DNA of 64,000 nucleotides from Nitrospirota bacterium (GTDB lineage: Bacteria; Nitrospinota_A; UBA7883; JACRGQ01), in NCBI GenBank assembly GCA_024275955.1, contig JAJRYD010000044.1:1-64000 (forward strand), read 5' to 3'. Each line of letters starts with the position of its first letter. Position 1 is the first letter of the stretch. Of this stretch, positions 58,349 through 64,000 are shown piece by piece. The translations under genes were made by a program, and so were the position numbers. The notes below the pieces were generated by a model. It had not been told where the DNA came from and searched no databases. It saw only the letters and a list, made by a program, of their open reading frames with translations.

Positions 58349-58402
58349 GCCCCACCTTTAGAATGATAACTTACCAAAAAAGTAGACGGCCCCACAGTTA
58401 GA
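58349..58402. repeat. pair of GCCCCAC-x2-TTAGA motifs
   Basis: GCCCCACCTTTAGA (58349-58362) and GCCCCACAGTTAGA (58389-58402) are direct near-repeats 40 bp apart in an AT-rich interval between mtaB and flaG. The look is of a decayed transposon end (IS3-like ends often carry such G/C blocks) or of a binding-site pair. I cannot decide between them. Confidence 0.3.
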
Positions 58403-58466
58403 GCAACCTCCATCTATTCTATGCAAGCAGATAAAATTCAACAGGTTAAAAACCTCTAAATAACGC

Positions 58467-58494
58467 TAAAGAAGCAAAACGATGTTGCCGATAA
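58467..58494 (+). promoter_or_regulatory. sigma-28 (FliA)-type flagellar promoter
   Basis: TAAA at 58467-58470 and an exact GCCGATAA at 58487-58494 are separated by 16 bases. The sigma-28 consensus is TAAA-N15-GCCGATAA, so the -10 is perfect and spacing is one longer. The next gene, 49 bp downstream, encodes a FlaG-domain protein, which fits a late flagellar class. Confidence 0.7.
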
Positions 58495-58543
58495 GACAGA
58501 TGAGAACAGATAGATTTATGGACAGGAAAATAGGTAAAAGACA

Positions 58544-59023
58544 ATGGAAGTAAGAAAAATAGATAGGGTAAAAGTTGAAGCCAAGAGAGTTGACGACTCT
58601 GCCAGAAGCTCCAGACGAACAGCCAGAGAAGATGCGCCTGTCGAGCGGATGGAAGAGGCTCCCAAGCCCGAACCTAACAGAAAAGCCGACAGCACCTTTA
58701 GAAAGCCCCGCAACGAGGAAATCTACAACCGCAAACGTGACGATGCGGTAAAAGAGATGAAAACTGCCAGTGCGAAGAAGGCTGAAAGAGAGATGGTAGA
58801 CCTCTCTGAAAAAGCAAAAAAGGCGGAGCTGGAAGCGAGCGTCAAGCTGGAGCCTGCTGGTACATACAATGATTATACGGTAAACTCTGACAATGAAGTT
58901 ATTGTTAAGGTTCGCAACCGCGAGACCGGCAGTCAGGTTAAGCAGATACCGAGTGAAGAATATGTTTCGGCCAAACGGGCTTTTAGGCAGATGGTCGAAA
59001 AAATCTTTGATACCAAGATTTAA
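58544..59023 (+). CDS. flaG: FlaG-domain flagellar protein
   Basis: A 159-aa protein. The N-terminal 95 residues are strongly charged and probably disordered or coiled (KRVDDSARSSRRTARED, KKAEREMVDLSEKAKKAE). The C-terminal 65 residues form a FlaG domain: VIVKVRNRETGSQVKQIPSE, then YVSAKRAFRQMVEKIFDTKI. FlaG acts late in filament formation and can limit filament length. The N-terminal half is longer and more charged than in most FlaG proteins, which may be lineage-specific. A sigma-28-type promoter precedes it. Confidence 0.85.
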   Translation: MEVRKIDRVKVEAKRVDDSARSSRRTAREDAPVERMEEAPKPEPNRKADSTFRKPRNEEIYNRKRDDAVKEMKTASAKKAEREMVDLSEKAKKAELEASVKLEPAGTYNDYTVNSDNEVIVKVRNRETGSQVKQIPSEEYVSAKRAFRQMVEKIFDTKI

Positions 59024-59100
59024 AACCGCTTTCGTGCCGACAACTCTTAACAACTGCGGGCGTTTTTTTTGCTCCCTCTCTCCTCACCTGAGCTAGCGAC

Positions 59101-59619
59101 ATGCTAAGACCATATAGAGGAATCAGCCCCAAAATCGGAAAATCGGTTTTTATCGAAGAGTCTGCGCAGGTAATCGGCGATGTGAAAATCGGCGATGAAT
59201 CATCTATCTGGTTTAATACCACTGTTCGTGGAGATGTAAATTATATCCGTATAGGAACACGGACAAATATTCAAGATAACTCGGTAATACATGTTACTCA
59301 CAATACCTACCCCACAATTCTCGAAGATGATATAACCGTAGGCCACTCTGTTACTATCCACGGCTGTACCATACGCTCTAGAGTGCTTTTAGGAATGGGC
59401 GCGATAATTCTAGACGGTGCGGAAATAAGCTCTGACTGCATAATCGGGGCTGGAGCGCTAGTTACCGAAGGGAAAGTTATCCCGTCCGGCTCGCTTGTAA
59501 TTGGATCCCCCGGCAAAGTGGTAAGAGAACTAACTAAAAAAGAAAGAGATATGCTTCTAGAGTCGTCCCAAAACTATATAAACTACAAAAATGAATACCT
59601 TAAAGAGCTTTTAAAATAG
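59101..59619 (+). CDS. gamma-carbonic-anhydrase-like hexapeptide-repeat protein
   Basis: A 172-aa left-handed beta-helix protein. Hexapeptide repeats run through IDESAQVIGDVKIGDESSIW-like segments, NIQDNSVIH and VTIHGCTIRSRVLLGMGAII. The metal-binding histidines appear in IHVTHNTYPT and VGHSVTIHG. A C-terminal helix follows. This is the YrdA/PaaY gamma-class family. Many members hold zinc but their carbonic anhydrase activity is unproven. It follows flaG by 77 bp and is followed by the sulfur genes after 317 bp. Confidence 0.87.
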   Translation: MLRPYRGISPKIGKSVFIEESAQVIGDVKIGDESSIWFNTTVRGDVNYIRIGTRTNIQDNSVIHVTHNTYPTILEDDITVGHSVTIHGCTIRSRVLLGMGAIILDGAEISSDCIIGAGALVTEGKVIPSGSLVIGSPGKVVRELTKKERDMLLESSQNYINYKNEYLKELLK

Positions 59620-59936
59620 AACACCGATATCGACTCTAACCTCTATGCAGGTTTACAATTCTGGGTTTTTATAGCAAATAACTAGTCGCCATACAATAAG
59701 TTAGAGCGAAGGTAGAGATTTTTGTGCTTTTATTCCAGTTTTAGCATAAAAATAACTTTCATTCTGATAAGTGATTTTTGTCCTGCATTTAAGTCTATTT
59801 AGATATTAGATGTTACTTTTCAAATAATTACAAGCTAGCTAATAGCTATTGTATATTGATTTTTAATCTTGACAAATTTAGTAGGTTTTTATAAACTCTC
59901 AATACTCAAAATAATTTGGCAGGAAGGATTTTCACC
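59620..59936 (+). promoter_or_regulatory. leader and promoter region of the sulfur-assimilation operon
   Basis: No gene is seen in these 317 bp. A sigma-70-type promoter is visible: TTGACA at 59869-59874, 17 bp, then TAAACT at 59892-59897 (alternatively TATAAA at 59890-59895 with a 15-bp spacer). The ribosome-binding AGGAAGG is at 59921-59927. I recognise no riboswitch or CysB-type site. Confidence 0.45.
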
Positions 59937-61001
59937 ATGAGTGGTACCAAAAACGGTAAAAAACTACGGATTACAGTTGACCATAATCTTGATGAAACGG
60001 TAATCAAGAAGATAGCTGTAGATGCCGAAGTCGCTGGTAAAGATGCTAAAGGCAAGATAGATTTTGCAGGTCTTCGTGCCGGCGGGTTTATAAAGCAAAG
60101 ACAAAAAGATAAGTTTACGGTACGGCTCAACTGCCCCGGCGGCAGAATGACTATCGAAAAGCTTAAAACCGTGGCTAAGGCGGCAGAAAAGTTTGGCGAC
60201 AAGTTTGTACATTTCAGCGTGAGGCAGTCTTTAGAAATACCTACTGTCGATTATCACGATTTTAACGAACTGACCGATATGCTTGGAAGCGTGGAGCAGA
60301 AGATAGCTTCTTGCGGCCCTCGGGTGCGGGTGCCTACGGCATGCGGCGGGTGCGAATACAACCCCAACGGAATAGTCGATACGCAGTCTATGGCACAGAC
60401 GATAACAGATATGTTTTTTGGAAGGAGAACTCCGCACAAGTTTAAGATATCTCTTTCCGCATGCCCGCACGACTGCATTCACTCAACCGGTACCGACCTC
60501 GGGCTACAGGGAGCGATATTCCCAAAGTGGGATGTAGAAAAGTGTACGGGCTGTACTATCTGTTCGTCCGCCTGCACTGAAGATGCGATTGAGTCCGATA
60601 AAAAGACAGGACAGCCGATTTTTGACGCTTCGCAATGTATTTACTGCGATGACTGCGTAAGGGCATGCCCGACGATGGCATGGGAAGCAGAAGAGCGTGG
60701 GTATATGGTTCGCGTTGGCGGGCATGGCGGAAGACACCCAGCTTTTGGTACCGCTGTTGCCAACTTTCTCTCCGACGATGAAACATTAAAAGTTATAGAC
60801 GGCACCATCACATGGTACCAGCAAAAAGGCGAATCGCATGGACGTATAAGGCTTGGAAACCTTTTGCTAAAGGAAGGGATGATGGCAAGCTACATGGAGA
60901 TGCTGAAAGCTACTATTGGAGACGCAAAGCTTGAAAAGAACCCTGCCCTGCCCCGCCTGATAGTTACGAACCCAAAAGGAGAGAAGAAGAATGGAAAATG
61001 A
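59937..61001 (+). CDS. siroheme sulfite/nitrite reductase-like protein with two [4Fe-4S] ferredoxin motifs
   Basis: A 354-aa reductase of the dissimilatory-type/AsrC/Fsr-C family. An N-terminal ferredoxin-like domain (GGFIKQRQKDKFTVRL) precedes the siroheme-[4Fe-4S] site. That site reads ACGGCEYNPNGIVDTQ and SACPHDCIHS, giving Cys136, Cys139, Cys176 and Cys180. In characterised enzymes the first pair is C-x5-C. Here position 142 is Asn and a Cys appears at 139. A ferredoxin insert (CTGCTICSSAC, about residues 206-217; CIYCDDCVRAC, about 239-250) adds two clusters. It is co-transcribed with a TusA-like gene (11-bp overlap) and APS reductase, so the likely role is reduction of sulfite to sulfide for assimilation. 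I chose the ATG at 59937 behind AGGAAGG over a TTG at 59916. Confidence 0.78.
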   Translation: MSGTKNGKKLRITVDHNLDETVIKKIAVDAEVAGKDAKGKIDFAGLRAGGFIKQRQKDKFTVRLNCPGGRMTIEKLKTVAKAAEKFGDKFVHFSVRQSLEIPTVDYHDFNELTDMLGSVEQKIASCGPRVRVPTACGGCEYNPNGIVDTQSMAQTITDMFFGRRTPHKFKISLSACPHDCIHSTGTDLGLQGAIFPKWDVEKCTGCTICSSACTEDAIESDKKTGQPIFDASQCIYCDDCVRACPTMAWEAEERGYMVRVGGHGGRHPAFGTAVANFLSDDETLKVIDGTITWYQQKGESHGRIRLGNLLLKEGMMASYMEMLKATIGDAKLEKNPALPRLIVTNPKGEKKNGK

Positions 61002-61245
61002 GCCAGACTTAAAAGCAGATCTCTTTATAGATATCTCTGATGAAGTCTGCCCTATGTCGTTTGTCAAAACCAAGCTTGCTCTCGACAAGATTGAGAGTGG
61101 GCAGGTTTTGGAGCTGATATGCCAAGCCGGAGATTCGGTAAAGAACATATCTATACAGCTTAAGGATGAAGGACATTTAATAAAAGGCGTAAAGCGCGAA
61201 AGTGAAGATATCTTTCGCATAAAGATACTAAAAGACGGTTTATAA
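60991..61245 (+). CDS. TusA-like sulfur carrier
   Basis: An 84-aa small protein with the TusA Cys-Pro-Met motif (DEVCPMSFVKTKLALDKI, Cys20) and the G-x-V-L-E-L pattern. TusA-family proteins carry sulfur as persulfide. Its ATG lies inside the end of the siroheme-reductase gene (11-bp overlap), and APS reductase follows 26 bp later. In this setting it may accept the sulfide or relay sulfur to biosynthesis. Confidence 0.85.
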   Translation: MENEPDLKADLFIDISDEVCPMSFVKTKLALDKIESGQVLELICQAGDSVKNISIQLKDEGHLIKGVKRESEDIFRIKILKDGL

Positions 61246-61271
61246 GATTGTGATTTACAGGAGGAGGAAGA

Positions 61272-61973
61272 ATGAGCGAAAATATGCAGGAACTGGTTGA
61301 TACTCTCCATTTTGGAGAAAAGGTTGAACGGGCCGAGAAACTTCTAAAAGAGTACTTCGATAAATACGGCGATCAGGCTGTAGTGGCCAACTCGCTTGGC
61401 AAAGACTCTATGGTTGTTTGGGATATGGCGGTAAGGATTAGGCCCAACGTTAGAGGGTTCATCGTTACTACGCCTTTTAAACCAAAAGAGACCAAAGAGT
61501 ACATGAACAGGCTTGTTGCGAAGTACCCCAGCCTGAAAGTTTACGAAGCAGATAGACCGCTGGAAAAGATATACGAAACCGATGTCGATAAATGCTGTGA
61601 CATTTACAAAGTAGAGCCGGTGAAACAAGCTGTTCGGGAGATGGATGTAAAGGCATGGATTACCGGCCTTCGATGCACCGAAGGCAGAACCCGTACCGAC
61701 TACAAAGAGGTCGAGCATAGAGATAAAGACCTCGTAAAAGTAAACCCTATTCTCCTTTTTAAGGAAAGAGAGATTTGGCAGTATATGGCGGTTTACGGAG
61801 TGGAAGCTAACAGCCTCTACAGGATTGGCTACCGCTCACTCGGCTGCACGCCATGCACCGCTATCACAGCGTCCGACGACGAAAGAGACGGCAGATGGGC
61901 CGGCACATCGAAATGCGGCGGCGAGTGCGGTATCCACACACGGCCTCTAAAGGAAGATGCCGTAGCTAGTTAA
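61272..61973 (+). CDS. cysH: adenosine-5'-phosphosulfate reductase (iron-sulfur CysH)
   Basis: Reduces adenylyl sulfate to sulfite. The 233-aa protein has the PP-loop-like SLGKDSMVVW and the cluster cysteines of the APS-reductase subclass (Cys108-Cys109 in DKCCDIY; Cys192/Cys195 in GCTPC). The catalytic Cys219 is in GGECGIHT near the C-terminus. The four-Cys pattern marks an APS rather than PAPS reductase. GGAGGAGG precedes the ATG. It is the last gene of the operon and is followed by a strong terminator. ATP sulfurylase is not in the window. Confidence 0.93.
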   Translation: MSENMQELVDTLHFGEKVERAEKLLKEYFDKYGDQAVVANSLGKDSMVVWDMAVRIRPNVRGFIVTTPFKPKETKEYMNRLVAKYPSLKVYEADRPLEKIYETDVDKCCDIYKVEPVKQAVREMDVKAWITGLRCTEGRTRTDYKEVEHRDKDLVKVNPILLFKEREIWQYMAVYGVEANSLYRIGYRSLGCTPCTAITASDDERDGRWAGTSKCGGECGIHTRPLKEDAVAS

Positions 61974-62002
61974 TTTATAAACTAGTCCGTAGAACGATTT
62001 AT

Positions 62003-62040
62003 AAGGCAGACAGGTTTTTGTAATCTGTCTGCCTTTTTTT
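62003..62040 (+). terminator. rho-independent terminator after cysH
   Basis: GGCAGACAG (62005-62013) and CTGTCTGCC (62025-62033) form a perfect 9-bp stem with an 11-nt loop, followed by seven T residues (62034-62040). It lies 31 bp after the cysH stop. Confidence 0.93.
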
Positions 62041-62411
62041 ATTTCCCCCACACAAAACATGGAGACCGTAGCACGGCGGGCAGTTGCCGTGCGTGATAGA
62101 TTTCGTAATCAATAGGCTGGCGGTTAATTCCGTTTAGCGGCTCCATATTTTCAATAGGTTGAAGTCTTTAGCATATCAAGAACTTCCAGCAGCAGGCGTA
62201 TTGTAGGCGAAAAATTATTATCATTTTATGCTTTTATTGGAATCCCAGATAAAAAAACCATTTTGAACTTTATTGTCAATCTGCGAAGCCTTGAATCTAG
62301 TGACAAATGATTGTAAGTTAATTGAACTAACCTTGATAGGCTGGTGGGGTGGGCATTAGTGCGAAAGGATAGCCTTGAGGTTGGTAGCGGAAATGTGGGG
62401 GGGAGTAAGGA
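62041..62411. other. gene-free interval before the NIT/SpoIIE gene
   Basis: About 370 bp with no recognisable gene. GCACGGC (62071-62077) and GCCGTGC (62086-62092) form a perfect 7-bp hairpin in an otherwise AT-rich stretch. The promoter of the downstream sensor gene must lie here. GTAAGG precedes its ATG at 62412. Confidence 0.4.
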
Positions 62412-64000
62412 ATGAGAGACGTTTTTACAACTAGATTTAAGCTATATTCGATTGTTATAGTCCCCCTGTTAGCATTGTCTTTTTATTCATTCAACATTTT
62501 TATCGAAAAAAGGGCTGTGTTGGATGAAATGAATAATCTCAAAAACCTTTCTTACTTAGCGCTGGAAATCAGCGACCTTGTGCATGAGTTACAAAAAGAG
62601 CGTGGAATCAGCTCACTTTTTCTAGCTTCTAAAGAAAAAGATTTTTCTAAAAAGCTTTCCAAGCAGAGATTGTTAACGGATAAAAGCTTTTCAGATTTGA
62701 CCATACTTCTTGACAGTTTTGTAAATGTGAAATATGGGAAAGATTTTCAGGAAAGACTAAAGGCTTCTATCACCAAGTTCGGAGCTTTGGGTGCCAAAAG
62801 AAATGCCATAGACTCTTACACACTTTCACTTGAAGATTCCATAAATTACTTCACAACTGTTAATCATGGTTTCTTGGAAACGGTAGGATTAATACCTAGC
62901 TTTACCACCATACATGAAATGGGCAACATGTTTCTGGCATTCCATTTTCTGCAGGACATGAAGGAACACTCTGGAATAGTAAGAGCCATCTTAAGCGCGG
63001 TATTTCATATGGACACTTTCGAGCGGGGTCTGTATGTGAAATATATAGAATCCGTACATGAAGAAGAGTACTCAAAAAAGTATTTTCTAAATTTAGGTTC
63101 GTTAAAATCCAGGGCTATCTTTTTTCAAGAATCAAGTAAGGAAGTTACAAGAGAAGTGCGCAGGATGCAGAATATTGCCGTTGAAAAAGGGACTGAGGGT
63201 GGTTTTGGCATTGACCCCGAACACTGGTTCGATATGAAGACTAAAGAGATAGACAACTTGGGGAGGGTTGTGTTTTTATTCTCTAGAGAAATTCTTGAAG
63301 TAGCAAACGCCGAGCAGAAAGAGGCTAGATATGCTTTGGTAATTAGCATTTCCTTGAGTCTCGCTGCTATATTGTTTGCAATAATAATTATGAGAAACTT
63401 ATTGCACAGCAATAAAAAAATTAACCAATACACTGCAAAGATGGAAATGGCGCTACGTATGGCCGAAGATGCATTAACTTTCCTGTTAAAACCTCCCGGC
63501 CTAACACCCTTCTTTATTACTTCTCCAATGTATCACACAGCCAGAACCGTTGGCGGCGGTGATGCGTTACGATGGATAAGGTTCAGGTCAAGATATGCTG
63601 GTGTTTATCTGCATGACGTATCCGGCCATGATATAGAGGAGACTTTGCTGAACATATTAGCTACAGCATTAGCAGACGACTGTAAAACTAACCCCCAAAA
63701 GAAATCCGTAAGCCTTCCATCCGTCTTTTTAACTGATATGAACAAAGGGTTAACAAAGTTCTGTGAAAAGACAGGTCATTTTATAACCGCAGTTTATGCT
63801 CTTATGGAATTTGATTCACGAGAGATTAAGCTTTCTCTTGCAGGCCACCCAGCCCCGTGGCTGATAAATCCAGATGGCAGTATGGAGATGGTTGGAAAAC
63901 AAGGCTTCATGCTGGGGCAATTTGATATAAATCTGGAGGACAGTAACAGATATAGTGATGTTTCTCTGATGCTAAAAACAGGTCAACTATTACTCATATA
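62412..64000 (+). CDS. NIT-domain membrane sensor with PP2C/SpoIIE phosphatase output (truncated by window end)
   Basis: The frame is open from ATG 62412 (GTAAGGA upstream) to the end of the window, about 529 codons, with no stop seen. One helix lies at residues about 10-30. A NIT-type sensory domain follows (LVHELQKERGISSLFLAS, then SKKLSKQRLLTDKSF; nitrate/nitrite-sensing family) up to about residue 300. A second helix comes at about 308-330 (YALVISISLSLAAILFAIII). The cytoplasmic region is a SpoIIE-like PP2C domain (GGGDALRWIRF, VYLHDVSGHDIEET, LAGHPAPWLINPDG, QGFMLGQFD) with the metal-binding aspartates. Such proteins sense a periplasmic ligand and dephosphorylate an anti-sigma antagonist. 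The ligand here is only suggested by the NIT name. Confidence 0.82.
   Translation, partial: MRDVFTTRFKLYSIVIVPLLALSFYSFNIFIEKRAVLDEMNNLKNLSYLALEISDLVHELQKERGISSLFLASKEKDFSKKLSKQRLLTDKSFSDLTILLDSFVNVKYGKDFQERLKASITKFGALGAKRNAIDSYTLSLEDSINYFTTVNHGFLETVGLIPSFTTIHEMGNMFLAFHFLQDMKEHSGIVRAILSAVFHMDTFERGLYVKYIESVHEEEYSKKYFLNLGSLKSRAIFFQESSKEVTREVRRMQNIAVEKGTEGGFGIDPEHWFDMKTKEIDNLGRVVFLFSREILEVANAEQKEARYALVISISLSLAAILFAIIIMRNLLHSNKKINQYTAKMEMALRMAEDALTFLLKPPGLTPFFITSPMYHTARTVGGGDALRWIRFRSRYAGVYLHDVSGHDIEETLLNILATALADDCKTNPQKKSVSLPSVFLTDMNKGLTKFCEKTGHFITAVYALMEFDSREIKLSLAGHPAPWLINPDGSMEMVGKQGFMLGQFDINLEDSNRYSDVSLMLKTGQLLLI

Noticed and set aside
58466-59053. 195-codon minus-strand open frame covering flaG
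   Set aside because: Longer than flaG, but the plus-strand frame carries a FlaG domain and a sigma-28-type promoter, while the antisense product is a low-complexity hydrophobic sequence.
59101-59619. Acyltransferase (WbpD-like) reading of the hexapeptide-repeat gene
   Set aside because: Histidine placement and the short C-terminal helix fit gamma carbonic anhydrases; the WbpD identity has no specific support.

Overview
The window reads as the chromosome of a flagellated, chemotactic Gram-negative bacterium of moderate-to-low GC with a polysaccharide-rich surface. Evidence includes a FlaG-type gene behind a sigma-28-like promoter, CheA/CheD/CheX, a BamD-like TPR lipoprotein, WbpM/WecB/O-antigen-ligase-type genes and a FYDLN zinc-ribbon protein. 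The mix (AgrE-PutA, type-2 LeuCD, DUF2851, deoxyhypusine-synthase-like protein) fits lineages once lumped with Deltaproteobacteria, Nitrospinota or related phyla. The sequence alone does not settle the phylum. Genes are densely packed in short operons, often with 1-11 bp overlaps.

Layout: 0-2.1 kb holds the 3' end of an IS5-family transposase, a nucleotide-sugar dehydrogenase and an IS scar. 2.1-9.7 kb (minus) holds leuC-leuD-leuB-asd, then an ABC ATPase/permease pair and an O-antigen ligase-like protein. 9.8-15.7 kb holds a YdcF-like protein, uvrC, a truncated Phd/YefM antitoxin with its operator, and a plus-strand trio: rfbA, a deoxyhypusine-synthase-like protein and a SPASM radical SAM enzyme. 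16.1-23.0 kb (minus) is a nucleotide-sugar block (epimerase, WecB/WbpI, CapD/WbpM, NadE, WbpE-like aminotransferase). 23.1-28.1 kb has CheA, a CheD-receiver fusion and a polyprenyl-phosphate sugar transferase. 28.2-30.8 kb has an ECF sigma factor and a secreted PEGA/FGE-like protein. 31.0-37.8 kb has guaB, guaA (broken by one in-frame TAA), a FYDLN protein and dnaE. 37.9-46 kb has CheX, an agrE-putA operon for arginine to proline to glutamate, and a large membrane protein. 46.2-51.4 kb has a tyrosine-recombinase scar beside tRNA-Ser(UGA), then serS, a BamD-like gene and gyrA. 51.6-54.7 kb is a copA-copZ-csoR copper operon with an operator in the promoter spacer. 54.7-58.2 kb is mtaB, a SAM hydrolase and DUF2851. 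58.3-64 kb has flaG, a gamma carbonic anhydrase-like gene, a sulfur-assimilation operon (siroheme reductase, TusA, APS reductase) and the start of a NIT-domain SpoIIE phosphatase cut by the window end.

No single gene block here is an obviously unknown defence or mobile system. The items most worth following up are the AgrE-PutA operon, the guaA nonsense codon, the CheA/CheD-receiver pair, the radical SAM/deoxyhypusine-synthase-like pair, and the altered siroheme-cluster motif in the sulfite reductase-like protein.
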